Origin: Oceanobacillus saliphilus
GTDB taxonomy: Bacteria > Bacillota > Bacilli > Bacillales > Amphibacillaceae
Length of the DNA stretch: 64,000 nt
Direction of reading: 5' to 3'
Assembly: GCF_023522835.1 (NCBI RefSeq)
Contig: NZ_JALCZU010000003.1
Coordinates: 124,001-188,000 of the forward strand
In this document: piece by piece, positions 1 to 9,528 of the stretch
Layout: every line of letters starts with the position of its first letter
Position numbering within the stretch: the stretch's first letter is position 1
Program-made: the position numbers and the translations under genes
Notes under the pieces: model-generated
Database searches by the model: none
What the model saw: only the letters and a program-made list of their open reading frames with translations
Told to the model about the DNA's origin: nothing

Positions 1-488
1 TTCGAGAATTCACGAATTTCCTGTTTATAGAGACCCACTTCCTGCAGGACACTGCGGGCTCCTTCTTCCGTTCTCGCCTTCAGACCTGGGCGGAAATCAT
101 CCATATCATCCATAATCATACCATCTAGCACATATGGATATTCCATTTCTTTGGCAATGTCATTCAGACGGGAATACAGCATTTTTTTACTGTGGTACCA
201 GCTGTCTGGCGTATTTGCCGCAATTGCTGGATTTTCTAATTCTTTCATTTCTGTTTTTAAGACTTTTACGCCCATGCTTTCTGCAAGTTTAACAGCACCA
301 TCAAATTCTTCTTGACGGAAAAGTTCAGAAGCAACGACTACTGCAAGTACATTTTCCCCTAATTCTTGCTGTGCACGTTTTAATAGAAAAGAACTATCGA
401 CCCCACCGGAGAAAGCTATTAAGACACGCCCCATTTCTGACAGGACTTCACCAAGCTGCTCATTTTTTCCATTAAGTGTTTTATTCAT
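1..488 (-). CDS. larE: ATP-dependent sacrificial sulfur transferase LarE (5' part, runs off window)
   Basis: Only the first 162 or so residues lie in the window. The ATG at 488-486 follows a GAGGAG ribosome site at about 493-499. Near residue 28 there is the PP-loop signature SGGVDSSFLL of ATP-pyrophosphatases. Further on, RPGLKARTEEGARS resembles the D..RPG..A..E.G.RS stretch typical of LarE. LarE adenylates the carboxylated nicotinate intermediate and donates cysteine sulfur during synthesis of the nickel-pincer cofactor of lactate racemase-type enzymes. Partner genes larB/larC, if present, would lie beyond the left edge. The family call rests on these motifs; an ExsB/NadE-like PP-loop enzyme is the alternative. 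Confidence 0.85.
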   Translation of the reverse strand, partial: MNKTLNGKNEQLGEVLSEMGRVLIAFSGGVDSSFLLKRAQQELGENVLAVVVASELFRQEEFDGAVKLAESMGVKVLKTEMKELENPAIAANTPDSWYHSKKMLYSRLNDIAKEMEYPYVLDGMIMDDMDDFRPGLKARTEEGARSVLQEVGLYKQEIREFS

Positions 489-859
489 ATCAAATCTCCT
501 CATTATTATATTTTATTTCCTGAAATATCCTACATATCCTCGGACTACTCACTAAAATAGTTACTTACTATTAGGTTACTGTCCAAACAAATAACTGTCA
601 ATGAAATCGCTTAAAATTAATGAAAATAAAGTTGACGAAACGCATAAAAAAGTTCCCGTTTAGAAGATTTTGCTAAGGGTAAAGTTTAAACGGCCTTCAA
701 TCCATGACAGCCAAGTTGCACGTATGCAGATAACACTTTACTATCTGCCGACAAAAGCTGTGGATGGTATAACTATCGATAGCTTTTTCGATTGCTTTTG
801 TTCATACGTGTTTCGGACGCGTTAATTTGGTAATATAAATAACAAGGAGCGTGGTTGTC
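489..859. other. Divergent intergenic region larE / GTPase
   Basis: This 371-base gap separates two divergent genes and must hold both promoters, but no convincing -35/-10 pair was found for either. A TTGACA-like box reading towards larE near 590-600 lacks a clear -10. The right half holds a degenerate copy of the two-hairpin repeat (660-748). The reading frames seen here are short and overlap the GTPase or the repeat. Confidence 0.5.
660..748 (+). repeat. Two-hairpin intergenic repeat, degenerate copy
   Basis: It starts with TTAGAAGA and keeps GACAGCCAAGTTGCACGTAT followed by the hairpin GCAGATA (726-732) / TATCTGC (742-748). This matches the 3' half of the repeats at 62533-62619 and 60110-60194. 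The first stem is largely lost, so this is a decayed member of the family. Confidence 0.6.
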
Positions 860-1858
860 TTGGCAGCAGAATTCAACGAACAGGAATTTAATGAAGCATA
901 CGAACAAGAAACGAATAAAGTCAATGCACAACTGGATAAGGAAATTTTATTTGCCATGATTGGGGATGTGAATACCGGGAAATCCACCACTATTAATCAG
1001 ATTATTGGTGAAGAGGTTGCCATGGTAGGAGCAAAACCGGGTGAAACCACCGGAATTGACCGTTATATATATCGAGATAAGATTATTTTTGCAGATACAC
1101 CTGGTCTTGATGATATTAATAATAAGAATTCCGAGGAAACGATGAAATTTTATAAACATGCAGATATCATTTTATTTTTCCTCAATGCAGCGGGTACCGT
1201 TTTTTCAGAAGGGGAGAAAAAATCATTTGAGATCATCTCCAGAGAGAATAAGAATATCCTCTTTGTATTAAATAAAATCGATGCAGCAGATGATATTCCG
1301 GGGCTTGTAAGTTACGTTAAAAAAAATACAAATCACAACTATAGAGTCGTTCCAATTTCTTCACGAACCGGTGAGAATATTGGAAAACTGAGAAATGAAA
1401 TTTTGGATATTCTCAAAAAAAAACATAAAGAAATTCAATTCGCCAGGCTTGTGAAAGAAAAATCCTCAACAGCAAACAAGTGGATTTTAGCGGCATCCGG
1501 ATCGGCTACTGCAGTAGGTGCTGCACCATTACCGGGATCAGACTTTATTCCACTAACAGGGATTCAGGTTGGATTGATGGTCAAATTAGCAGCCCTATAT
1601 GAGAAGCCCCTTTCCAAAGAAAGAGCAAGGGAACTAACGATTGCCACCATTACAGGCAATATCGGTAAAACCCTGTTCCGGCAGGTCGTCAAATTCGTTC
1701 CTGGTGCAGGGTCAATTGCGGGTGGAAGTATTGCAGGCGGAATGACATTAGCCCTTGGGTACGCCATCAAGTACGCTTACGAAAATAACATAGAGCTCAA
1801 CGCCAATTCATTAAAATCCCTTTATGAATATTTCAGCAAAAAAGAAAAGATAAGGTAG
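860..1858 (+). CDS. Era/YcjF-type GTPase with C-terminal DUF697-like membrane domain
   Basis: A 332-residue protein. A GTG at 851 is possible, but AAGGAG (844-849) sits 1 base from it and 10 bases from the TTG at 860, so the TTG start is preferred. The G motifs are in order: GDVNTGKS (about 35-42), DTPG (79), NKID (138) and SSRTG (167). The C-terminal third (about 205-310) is rich in glycine and hydrophobic residues (PLPGSDFIPLTGIQ, GAGSIAGGSIAGG), as in DUF697/YcjF domains that associate with membranes. It stands alone, divergent from larE. A dispersed repeat (1871-1900) starts 12 bases after its stop. The GTPase call is firm; the cellular role is unknown. Confidence 0.85.
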   Translation: MAAEFNEQEFNEAYEQETNKVNAQLDKEILFAMIGDVNTGKSTTINQIIGEEVAMVGAKPGETTGIDRYIYRDKIIFADTPGLDDINNKNSEETMKFYKHADIILFFLNAAGTVFSEGEKKSFEIISRENKNILFVLNKIDAADDIPGLVSYVKKNTNHNYRVVPISSRTGENIGKLRNEILDILKKKHKEIQFARLVKEKSSTANKWILAASGSATAVGAAPLPGSDFIPLTGIQVGLMVKLAALYEKPLSKERARELTIATITGNIGKTLFRQVVKFVPGAGSIAGGSIAGGMTLALGYAIKYAYENNIELNANSLKSLYEYFSKKEKIR

Positions 1859-1870
1859 GAGGACAAGATT

Positions 1871-1900
1871 GGTGCCTGTCACTCTCCGAAATCTGTCGAA
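1871..1900 (+). repeat. Short dispersed repeat (GGTGCCTGTCAC type), downstream of GTPase stop
   Basis: It reads GGTGCCTGTCAC, TCTCCGAA and then ATCTGTCGAA. Two more copies occur at 49498-49527 and 62639-62667. All three lie directly after a stop codon and in the same orientation relative to the upstream gene. Confidence 0.75.
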
Positions 1901-1954
1901 GTTAAGAGAGCTTGGGTTACCAGGCTCTTCATAATTTATTGCATTCGAAATCAT

Positions 1955-2530
1955 TTAAGGCTGTCTTCTGTCTTCAAATTCTTCCAGTAAAATAGAATAC
2001 ACTTTTAAGTCCTGATGTTGCTGTTTAATGACCATTTCTTTTCGCAAAGTCCCTTCATAGACCATACCGATTTTTTCCATCACTTTTTCTGAACCTATGT
2101 TTTCCAGCATGCACTTAGCCTGAATCCGAACCAAATTCATTTTTTCAAAACCAAATTTAATCATTTCCTTGGCAGCTTCGGTACATATTCCCATGCCCCA
2201 GTAATCTTGTGAAATGACATATCCAATCTCTGCACTATAATGCTTTGGTTTCCACCAGATAAAATCAATCGTACCAATCATTTTGCCGTTTTCTTTATAT
2301 TGTATTGCCCACGGTGCTACGTCCTTATTTTTATATTTAGCTAACGCATAATTCATAAATGCCTCTGTATCTGACAACGATTTGTGGGCATCCCATGTCA
2401 CATACTTGGCAACCTCTTCATTGGAACCATACAAATACATATCTTCTATGTCGTGCTTTTTTATCTTTCTGAGAATTAGTCGATCTGTTTCTAAAGTAGG
2501 CAAATCTCCAAAAATATCCTCAACCTTCAT
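1955..2530 (-). CDS. GNAT-family N-acetyltransferase (RimJ/RimL type)
   Basis: A 191-residue protein matching the Acetyltransf_3 (RimJ/RimL) pattern. It has an N-terminal LETDRLILRKIKKHDIEDM, a central IGTIDFI and then AEIGYVISQDYWGMGICTEA, which carries the acetyl-CoA-binding loop. The C-terminal VMEKIGMVYEGTLRKE is also typical. Such enzymes acetylate protein N-termini or small amines using acetyl-CoA, and the substrate cannot be read from the sequence. The ATG at 2530 follows a G-rich ribosome site. It is a single gene between the GTPase and spoVR with no linked partner. Confidence 0.85.
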   Translation of the reverse strand: MKVEDIFGDLPTLETDRLILRKIKKHDIEDMYLYGSNEEVAKYVTWDAHKSLSDTEAFMNYALAKYKNKDVAPWAIQYKENGKMIGTIDFIWWKPKHYSAEIGYVISQDYWGMGICTEAAKEMIKFGFEKMNLVRIQAKCMLENIGSEKVMEKIGMVYEGTLRKEMVIKQQHQDLKVYSILLEEFEDRRQP

Positions 2531-2659
2531 TGCTCCATCCCCCTGACTTTATATAACTAACGCTATTATATCTAAAACTGATTTATTTCACATTAGTTTT
2601 TTTATTTCCATAGCTGCCATTAAAGGGACAGGGCCGATCTATGATTTACCGCGAATAAA

Positions 2660-2705
2660 AAAGAGCTTGGTTTCGAGGGGGAGCGGTACCTTCCCCAAGC
2701 TCTTT
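2660..2705 (-). terminator. Rho-independent terminator of spoVR
   Basis: The stem AAAGAGCTTGG / CCAAGCTCTTT flanks a G/C-rich loop. Read on the minus strand it is followed by a T run. It lies about 35 bases after the spoVR stop. Confidence 0.8.
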
Positions 2706-2739
2706 AATGATTAAAAATAGAGAACAAACCTAATCACAC

Positions 2740-4149
2740 CTACAAATTCCGCTTCGACATCTCCTTGCCGTTATATGAGAAAACCGTCTCCCTCTCCTCA
2801 ACGGTAGTTTCCAAATGAACCGTTCTTCCCCATAGCTGATGAATGTATGGAAGCACATGCTCCAAATAGCGGATATCCAGTTCAATCCCTTCATATCCAT
2901 GGATGAGATATAGTTCGCCGTTACGTAAGTAGTCACCATTTTCTACTACGATATAAGGGAAACCACCATTTACACGCATCGAAATGAGCTGATCTCTTAC
3001 CTGTTCATAATCCTTTTCTGTTATCCGGTAATCTCTGCCCTTTTTCTCAAATAAATACATATCTTCTCTTTGAACAATTTCCTTCGTTAAATAGTTTCGG
3101 ATAAAAGAAATATCCGACTCAATTTCACGTACTTCAAATATTTTCTCCCTGCCTGCATTTGGTTCATAACCGAGACGCAGCATCTCTTCCGTTGGATTAT
3201 TATAGCGTTCCTCGATGTCCTCAAAAATTTTTAACCCTAAATAGTATGGATTGATTGATGTCTTCGATGGCTGGACAACTCCTGCATTTAACTTGGAAAA
3301 TTCTATCGTATCGCTTGTGCTTAAGTCCATCTCCCTTAAAATTCGCTGATGCCAGTACGAAGCCCAGCCTTCATTCATGATTTTTGTCTCAAGCTGCGGC
3401 CAGAAGTAAAGCATTTCTTCACGCATCATTGTTAAAATATCACGTTGCCAGTCTTCCAATTCCCTGCTATGTTCTTCGATAAATAATAAAATATCCTTCT
3501 CGGGCTTTGGCGGAAACTTCTTTGTTTTTCTTCTCATTTTAGGTTTTTGTTCCGCTGGTTTCTCATCCAAACCCCATAAATCATCATACTGCGACCTTTT
3601 TTTTGGCAGTTCCTCAGCATCCGTATCCATATCCTCCACAGACAATTTCGAACGTACAATGGAAGGATCGATATGCTCCTGAATCGACAGGATTGCATCC
3701 AAAAAGCTTTCGACTTCTTCTTTCCCGTAAAGCATCTCATACTCAGCAATCCGCTCAGCAGTTGCTGTCATGCTTTCTACCATATCTCTTCTTGTATTGG
3801 AGAAACGCACATTGTTTTTGAAAAAATCACAATGGGCGAGTACATGGGCAATGATCAGCTTGTTCTGAATCAGACTGTTTGTATCAAGTAAAAATGCGTA
3901 GCAAGGATCCGAATTGATAACAAGCTCGTATATCTGACTTAAACCAAGGTCGTATTGCAGTTTCATCTTGTGAAATTGTTTTCCAAAACTCCAATGGGTA
4001 AATCTCGTCGGCATGCCATAAGCTCCGAATGTATATATAATATCTGCCGGACAAACTTCATAACGCATTGGATAAAAATCCAGACCAAATCCGGTTGCTA
4101 TCTCGGTAATCTCTTCAATTGCACGGCTAAGTTCTTTTGTTTGTTCCAC
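2740..4149 (-). CDS. spoVR: SpoVR family protein
   Basis: About 469 residues, the usual length for SpoVR. Family hallmarks are [20 protein letters not shown] near the start, [39 protein letters not shown] and [12 protein letters not shown]. SpoVR is linked to spore cortex formation in Bacillus and in other bacteria travels with the kinase PrkA and the VWA-like YhbH/YeaH; both are the next minus-strand genes here. Start choice: the ATG at 4155 touches the GGAGGG box with no spacing, while the GTG at 4149 lies 6 bases from it, so GTG is preferred. A plus-strand gene at 4272 separates it from yhbH. The biochemical activity of the family is not known. Confidence 0.92.
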   Translation of the reverse strand: MEQTKELSRAIEEITEIATGFGLDFYPMRYEVCPADIIYTFGAYGMPTRFTHWSFGKQFHKMKLQYDLGLSQIYELVINSDPCYAFLLDTNSLIQNKLIIAHVLAHCDFFKNNVRFSNTRRDMVESMTATAERIAEYEMLYGKEEVESFLDAILSIQEHIDPSIVRSKLSVEDMDTDAEELPKKRSQYDDLWGLDEKPAEQKPKMRRKTKKFPPKPEKDILLFIEEHSRELEDWQRDILTMMREEMLYFWPQLETKIMNEGWASYWHQRILREMDLSTSDTIEFSKLNAGVVQPSKTSINPYYLGLKIFEDIEERYNNPTEEMLRLGYEPNAGREKIFEVREIESDISFIRNYLTKEIVQREDMYLFEKKGRDYRITEKDYEQVRDQLISMRVNGGFPYIVVENGDYLRNGELYLIHGYEGIELDIRYLEHVLPYIHQLWGRTVHLETTVEERETVFSYNGKEMSKRNL

Positions 4150-4271
4150 TTTCATCCCTCCAAAAGTGCTTTATACAGTTTATGATTGCTTCCTTAAATA
4201 ATGTCCCGGAAAAATCGGTTGAAGTGTATGAAGCAAGAATTCAGGGTAACCTAAAAGCAGGAGGGATTCTT

Positions 4272-4619
4272 ATGGGACACCAATCTTTAACGATAGAAGA
4301 ATTTAATGAAAAACTTAAAACCTGGACCGGAAAAAATATTAAAATCACCAAAAAAGAACTTCATGATTTTGATGAAACAGTAATGGAATTAAAATCTGTT
4401 TCTTATGCCAACCATACACGTCGAATGGATGATTATGTACCAGAACATTCTCTATTGCTGAATGGAGAAGGTGAAATTGAAAATGAAGACAATCAGATGG
4501 AGCCATTGCCAACTCCACTTTATGAAATACCACTGGACGAAGCAGCCAACTATGGCTTTGATGGCTCATCATTTTCCCTGGATACGGAACGTGCTGTATA
4601 TACTATTGAAGAACAATAA
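4272..4619 (+). CDS. Hypothetical protein inside the spoVR-yhbH-prkA cluster
   Basis: About 115 residues and not recognised. The ATG at 4272 follows AGGAGGG (4259-4265) with 6-base spacing; an upstream extension of the open frame to 4137 lacks a ribosome site. The protein is acidic and soluble with no membrane segment. It has a lysine-rich first third, a DDYVPEHSLLLNGEG stretch, and a C-terminal half rich in D/E and aromatic residues. It is divergent from spoVR and convergent with yhbH, ending in a strong terminator. The good ribosome site and terminator argue it is a real gene. Confidence 0.7.
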   Translation: MGHQSLTIEEFNEKLKTWTGKNIKITKKELHDFDETVMELKSVSYANHTRRMDDYVPEHSLLLNGEGEIENEDNQMEPLPTPLYEIPLDEAANYGFDGSSFSLDTERAVYTIEEQ

Positions 4620-4657
4620 TGAAGAATCCCCTTCCGTGAAAGGGGATTCTTCATTAT
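4616..4657. terminator. Bidirectional terminator between the 4272 gene and yhbH
   Basis: A near-perfect stem AATAATGAAGAATCCCC / GGGGATTCTTCATTATT closes on a short loop. It overlaps the stop of the plus-strand gene and can serve both convergent genes. Confidence 0.85.
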
Positions 4658-4751
4658 TGTTCAGATGCTGTTTTCACTTCCTTCTCAATCAATAGGCTTC
4701 ATGAATTGATCGTGGAATATCACGTACTATAGCTTCCCCTTACCAACTATC

Positions 4752-5924
4752 CTACACCGCAGCTGATTCTTTGTGGAAGAAGCTCTTCATCGCATAGTAG
4801 ACATCGCCTTTTTCCTTCAATACATAGTGACGGAATTTCGGGTCGTCAATTTTTTTATAAGCATTCATCAATGTCGAGTAGCGGTTATATCCATTAACTT
4901 CTCCGTAACCGAACATATTTGATTTCCCCATAATTTCATTTACCAATTCGATACATTTGGCATTATCGGAAGTGATGTTTTCCCCATCCGAGAAGTGAAA
5001 AGGATAAATATTATATCTGGAAGGACTAAATTTAGCATCTATTACTTCCAATGCTTTAATATAGGCAGAAGAACAAATGGTTCCCCCACTTTCACCTTTA
5101 GAAAAGAATGCTTCCTCTGTGACTACTTTTGCTTCTGTATGGTGGGCAATAAATTCAAACTCAACAGTTTCATATTTTGTTCGTAAAAAGCGATTCATCC
5201 AGAAGAAGAAGCTTCTTGCCATATATTTTTCAAAGGTACCCATTGATGCACTCGTATCCATCATTGCAATGACAACCGCTTTCGATTCCCTCTTAATAAC
5301 TTCATTCCATGTCTTAAATCTTAAATCATCATTATGAATCGGAGTAATTGCTGCATTACCATCTCGCGCATTTCTTTTCAATGCGGTTAAAATGGTCCGC
5401 TTTTTATCGACATTTCCCATCAGCCCTTTTTTTCGGACATCATTAAATTCAACTTTTTCGGTCGTTATTTCTGCTGGTTCCTTCTGTTTGAGATTTGGGA
5501 GCTCCAGTTCTGAGAATAATGCATTTTCAAGCTCTGCAATGGAAACCTCTGTTTCATAATAATCATTGCCAGGTTTATCCCCTGCTTTCTTCCCACTGCC
5601 TGCACCATTTTTCCCAGCTGATCCAGCATTCGGGTCACGTGCGATTACATCACCTACTTCTGAATCTCCATTCCCTTGGCCGACATGCTTTGACTTTTCA
5701 TAGTTATAACGAATTTTATACTCATCCAATGAACGAATTGGAATTTTAATAACATCTCTTCCGTTAGACATGATGATGTTTTCTTCACTAATTAAATCCG
5801 GTAAATTATTTTTAATGGCATCCTTCACTTTATCAATGTGCCGTTGTTGATCCTGATAACCTTTTCGATGGAGAGACCAGTTTTCCTGGGAGACAACAAA
5901 ATTCTGCTCTTGCTTTTTCTGCAT
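4752..5924 (-). CDS. yhbH: Sporulation protein YhbH (DUF444, VWA-like)
   Basis: A 390-residue protein matching the YhbH/YeaH (DUF444) family. It has an N-terminal [20 protein letters not shown], a Gly/Lys/Asp-rich linker (about 90-125), and a VWA-like fold whose MIDAS motif DTSAS lies at about 223-227. [23 protein letters not shown] and FSDGEN follow in the expected order. YhbH is needed for normal sporulation in B. subtilis and acts with PrkA and SpoVR. The ATG at 5924 has GGAGAGGA upstream. It lies between prkA and spoVR in the same direction, but a terminator after prkA suggests its own promoter. Confidence 0.93.
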   Translation of the reverse strand: MQKKQEQNFVVSQENWSLHRKGYQDQQRHIDKVKDAIKNNLPDLISEENIIMSNGRDVIKIPIRSLDEYKIRYNYEKSKHVGQGNGDSEVGDVIARDPNAGSAGKNGAGSGKKAGDKPGNDYYETEVSIAELENALFSELELPNLKQKEPAEITTEKVEFNDVRKKGLMGNVDKKRTILTALKRNARDGNAAITPIHNDDLRFKTWNEVIKRESKAVVIAMMDTSASMGTFEKYMARSFFFWMNRFLRTKYETVEFEFIAHHTEAKVVTEEAFFSKGESGGTICSSAYIKALEVIDAKFSPSRYNIYPFHFSDGENITSDNAKCIELVNEIMGKSNMFGYGEVNGYNRYSTLMNAYKKIDDPKFRHYVLKEKGDVYYAMKSFFHKESAAV

Positions 5925-6035
5925 TTTTATCCTCTCCTATTTTTTAAAATTTCAGTCTTTTTATCGTAAAATATTCTTTCTATATAATATGCAGATGGAA
6001 ACAAGTTATTTCCAAAAATTCAATATTCTACTATA

Positions 6036-6065
6036 AAAAGGACTAACTTAGTCGTTAGTCCTTTT
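6036..6065 (-). terminator. Terminator of prkA
   Basis: A 12-bp perfect stem AAAAGGACTAAC / GTTAGTCCTTTT with a 6-base loop lies about 47 bases after the prkA stop. The T-rich arm can serve as the release tract. Confidence 0.8.
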
Positions 6066-6111
6066 AGTGTAAGATAAGGAAGTATACTTTATTACACGAA
6101 TTCTTATTGGA

Positions 6112-8007
6112 TCATCGGTTTAAAAGACTGCCAACATAGCGGAGCAGTTCATTGGCAGAAGTTGAATTATAGCCGTGTTCATCTATTAAACGTGCTATCA
6201 CTTCATTCACTTTTTTCAGTTGTGATTCATCCGGCGTCTTCGAGGATGTCGTAATTTTAACAACGTCCTTCAAATCTGCAAACAGTTTCTTCTGGATTGC
6301 TTCACGGAGCCGTTCATGTGAATTATAGTCAAAACGCTTCCCTTTTCTAGCATATGCCGAAAGACGAATCAGAATTTCCTCACGAAATGCTTTCTTCGCA
6401 TTTTCCGAAATACCGATCTGTTCCTCTATGGAACGCATCAGTTTTTCATCTGGATTCATTTCTTCACCTGTCAGTGGATCTCTCAATTTATTCTTATTGC
6501 AGTAGGCCTCAACATTATCGAGATAGTTATCCATTAATGTCTTGGCAGATTCTTCGTAGGAATATACGAAAGCTTTCTGTACTTCCTTCTTCGCAATTTC
6601 GTCATATTCTCTTCTGGCAACGGCAATGAAGTTCATATATCTTTCCATATCATCCTTTGATATGGACGGGTGCTGGTCAAGACCATCCTTCAATGAACGT
6701 AATACATCCAACGCATTGATTGACGGCACTTCCTTACGAATGATTGTAGAAGATATTCGGTTAATGACATAACGTGGGTCAATTCCACCCATACCTTCAT
6801 CCTGAAATTCCTTTTTCAACTCTTCTGCATCTATCTGGTTAAAGCCTTCCACACTCTCTCCGTCATATAGACGCATTTTTTTGACGAGATCAATTCCCTG
6901 CTTCTTTGATTCTTTCAATCTTGTTAAGATGGAAAATATCGCCGCTGCTCGTAAAGCATGTGGTGCCACATGGACATCTGAAATATCACTTTCTTTAATC
7001 ATTTTCTCATAGATTCTTTCTTCCTGACTAACCTTAAGATTATAAGGAATCGGCATGACAATCATACGCGAATGAAGCGCTTCATTTTTCTTATTGGCTA
7101 TGAAAGAACGGTATTCAGATTCATTGGTATGAGCGACGATTAGTTCATCCGCAGAAATCAACGCAAATCTACCTGCCTTGAAATTCCCTTCCTGTGTAAG
7201 CGATAGTAAATGCCATAGAAATTTCTCATCACTTTTTAAAATCTCCTGAAATTCCATCATACCCCTATTTGCCTTATTCAGTTCCCCATCAAAGCGATAG
7301 GCCCTTGGATCTGATTCTGAACCAAACTCGGCAATGGTGGAGAAATCGATGCTACCAGTCAAATCGGCAATATCCTGCGATTTTGGATCTGAAGGACTGA
7401 ATGTACCAATTCCGACACGTTTATCTTCCGAGAAAAAGATTCGTTCCACTCGTACATCTTCAATTCGGCCACCATATTCTTGTTCAAGTCGCATTGTATT
7501 CAATGGGGAAAGGCTTCCTTCAATCCGGATTCCATACTCTTCAAAAAAATCTTCGCGTAAATGTTGCGGAATTAAATGAAGTGGATCTTCATGCATTGGG
7601 CATCCCTTAATAGCATAAACGGCACCCTCATCTGTACGGGAATAGTGTTCCAAGCCTCTTTTCAGCATACTAACAATAGTAGATTTCCCACCACTGACAG
7701 GACCCATCAGTAATAATATCCGCTTCCGTACATCGAGTCTTTTTGCAGCAGGATGGAAATATTCCTCGACCAATCGCTCAATTGCTGTTTCTAACCCAAA
7801 GATTCCTTCACCGAAGAAATCAAACATCTTTTGTCCTTCTTTTTCTGTTACACCGGAACTTTTTATCATATTATATACACGTGAATGGGCGGTTTGAGCA
7901 ACTTCAGGTTGTGCTTTTACTATTTCGAGATATTCAGCAAATGTTCCTTCCCACATTAAGCGCTTTTCTTCTTCCCTATAGTTTCTCACCTTGTTTAATA
8001 TACTCAT
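6112..8007 (-). CDS. prkA: PrkA serine protein kinase / AAA+ protein
   Basis: A 631-residue protein of standard PrkA length. The N-terminal AAA+ domain has Walker A GPVSGGKST at about 102-110. The conserved LHLIPQHLREDFFEEYGIRI and NRGMMEFQEILK stretches follow, and the C-terminal PrkA kinase-like domain covers the last 250 residues (FNQIDAEELKKEFQDEGMGGIDPRYVINR). PrkA affects sporulation through the SigK regulon in B. subtilis, and newer work also describes ATP-dependent protease activity. The ATG at 8007 has GGAGGGAG upstream. It is upstream of yhbH and spoVR in the same direction. No clear promoter was seen in the 90 bases before the structured repeat at 8101-8258. Confidence 0.95.
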   Translation of the reverse strand: MSILNKVRNYREEEKRLMWEGTFAEYLEIVKAQPEVAQTAHSRVYNMIKSSGVTEKEGQKMFDFFGEGIFGLETAIERLVEEYFHPAAKRLDVRKRILLLMGPVSGGKSTIVSMLKRGLEHYSRTDEGAVYAIKGCPMHEDPLHLIPQHLREDFFEEYGIRIEGSLSPLNTMRLEQEYGGRIEDVRVERIFFSEDKRVGIGTFSPSDPKSQDIADLTGSIDFSTIAEFGSESDPRAYRFDGELNKANRGMMEFQEILKSDEKFLWHLLSLTQEGNFKAGRFALISADELIVAHTNESEYRSFIANKKNEALHSRMIVMPIPYNLKVSQEERIYEKMIKESDISDVHVAPHALRAAAIFSILTRLKESKKQGIDLVKKMRLYDGESVEGFNQIDAEELKKEFQDEGMGGIDPRYVINRISSTIIRKEVPSINALDVLRSLKDGLDQHPSISKDDMERYMNFIAVARREYDEIAKKEVQKAFVYSYEESAKTLMDNYLDNVEAYCNKNKLRDPLTGEEMNPDEKLMRSIEEQIGISENAKKAFREEILIRLSAYARKGKRFDYNSHERLREAIQKKLFADLKDVVKITTSSKTPDESQLKKVNEVIARLIDEHGYNSTSANELLRYVGSLLNR

Positions 8008-8100
8008 ATATTACTCCCTCCATCTGTGCAGCGGTTTATATATCCTATGCACGGACATATCGTTTCATGCCCTGACCCATCTATTTGTATCGTTTGGCAA

Positions 8101-8258
8101 TCGCTCAAAAGCGCAAGTGCCCGTTAAGGGACGTACGGACTGGACTGAGCCGTAGGAGATAAAGGAAACACGGCGACCGGAGGGAGCCGATGTTGACTTA
8201 TCGTACGGAGGTGAAGGAAGTCTCGCTAGTCCCTGGGCGCTGGAGCTGGACGTGGCCG
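8101..8258 (+). repeat. G/C-rich structured intergenic element, probable dispersed Bacillaceae repeat
   Basis: About 158 bases much richer in G/C than the surroundings. It contains GAGCCGTAGGAGATAAAGG, CACGGCGACCGGAGGGAGCC and GAAGTCTCGCTAGTCCCTGG. The ends AGCGCAAGTGCCC and GGGCGCTGGAGCT are near-complementary, and internal GGAC/GTCC pairs suggest a folded molecule. From memory, similar blocks are scattered through Oceanobacillus/Virgibacillus-like genomes; only one copy is in this window. The strand of any transcript is unknown. Confidence 0.55.
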
Positions 8259-8308
8259 TTTATGTGTAAGTATTAATTGCTGCCAAGTTTTATAATTCTC
8301 TTATATTC

Positions 8309-8390
8309 TTAGAAAACGAAGGCATGCCTAAGCCATTAGGCGAATGCCTTCGTTGCACTTAAGTAAGAAAGTTTATAATTTCTTACTTGC
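8309..8390 (+). repeat. Two-hairpin intergenic repeat
   Basis: TTAGAAAAC leads into stem 1 (GAAGGCAT..GCCTAA / TTAGGC..ATGCCTTC). GTTGCACTT follows, then stem 2 (AAGTAAGAAA / TTTCTTACTT). The same head, linker and layout occur at 62533 and 60110; the stem sequences vary but pairing is kept. Confidence 0.75.
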
Positions 8391-8481
8391 GAATAAAATG
8401 AACCTTATTACCCGGGAAATAATTTCTGGATTTTTGTCTAATATTGGGGTATATTGCTAGCGGTAAGCATATTTACTACAA

Positions 8482-9528
8482 TTATTTCGATACTATTTTC
8501 ATAATGGAATGGAATGCCTTCATCATTTCCTCATCTGAATAGGTAAATTGGTTTTCATTTTTTTCTAGATACACAGATGCTTTCTGGATGTCCTGAATAC
8601 CTTTTTTCATATAGGATTTGTATTGCGTGTTGATAGCATTGATCTGATCTGCATACTTTTCGTCCGTTCCTTTTGTCACCGTTTCTTCATACAAATCAAT
8701 GATGATTTCTCCATCGCGTTCCGGGAAAAATTCATGTGGGTCTGTACTGTCAAAAATACAGAAATCAAGTTCAGGAACTCGAACCATGTCCAGGCTGTTT
8801 GGATCAAAACTGCAATGATATAATTCCACATCGAAATTGTACCGCTCACATGCAGTTGCGATTTTTTTCATAAATGTTGATTTCCCAGTCCCTGCACGAC
8901 CTTTAATAAAGTATACATTGGCAATGTCTTCAATCAGGCCTGGAACTTCATTTACAACGCCGTCAACTGTATTCGTTCCGAAGAACCGGTGGAATACATG
9001 GCCTTGTCTTGATTGGGCTTTGATGCTTTTCAATAGTTTCGCTATCAGATCATCTGCCAGTTTATCTGCACGTTCAAAGTTCATTTCTTTTATATAGATT
9101 GCTTCCAGCTCATCATGAATGTTAAGACCTGTTGCAAAGTTTGCATAAGCATCATGCATTAAAGAAAGGTATTTCTCTTCGTTACTCCGATAATTTTCAT
9201 TTGTTTTCTGCGCCTCACCTAAATCTAATTCAATTACCCTGTCTAGTTTGGTGTTCATTCTATCCGTTAAAATGGCTGTTGAACTTTCGCGTATCAAAAT
9301 ACCATCCAAATACGTATTACCGAGTGGGCTTTTTATAATCTCTACTCCTTGTTTCATGTCCAAAGCATGGAGGACTTTTTTAATGACACGTGTTTTCACA
9401 GTTTCTGAAGGGTGTTTCAATACGATAACTTGGTTTAAATGATTTAAATTTGAGGTTAAGTAATGAAGGGGACCTTTTGCTGTATTGCCGCTAACATAAT
9501 AGCCTATTATGGACAAGATCGACCACAT
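8482..9528 (-). CDS. Two-domain P-loop ATPase (PRK06851-like)
   Basis: A 348-residue protein resembling the PRK06851 family of duplicated P-loop ATPases of unknown role. The C-terminal half has an intact Walker A, GRAGTGKST at about 210-218, followed by ELYHCSFDPNSLD and the acidic strand FCIFDST. The N-terminal half keeps SGNTAKG, but where a P-loop is expected it has KHPSETVKT, so that site looks dead. The start is uncertain: the ATG at 9528 directly abuts AAAAAAGG, while a TTG at 9516 lies 11-12 bases from it. It is a single gene with no partner and no assigned function. Confidence 0.75.
   Translation of the reverse strand: MWSILSIIGYYVSGNTAKGPLHYLTSNLNHLNQVIVLKHPSETVKTRVIKKVLHALDMKQGVEIIKSPLGNTYLDGILIRESSTAILTDRMNTKLDRVIELDLGEAQKTNENYRSNEEKYLSLMHDAYANFATGLNIHDELEAIYIKEMNFERADKLADDLIAKLLKSIKAQSRQGHVFHRFFGTNTVDGVVNEVPGLIEDIANVYFIKGRAGTGKSTFMKKIATACERYNFDVELYHCSFDPNSLDMVRVPELDFCIFDSTDPHEFFPERDGEIIIDLYEETVTKGTDEKYADQINAINTQYKSYMKKGIQDIQKASVYLEKNENQFTYSDEEMMKAFHSIMKIVSK

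Larger units (their letters stand above)
8008..8481. other. Intergenic region upstream of prkA, two repeat elements
   Basis: This 474-base gap holds no open frame with a ribosome site. It carries a G/C-rich structured element (8101-8258) and one copy of the two-hairpin repeat (8309-8390). The prkA promoter must lie in 8008-8100, but no consensus box could be assigned. Confidence 0.6.
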
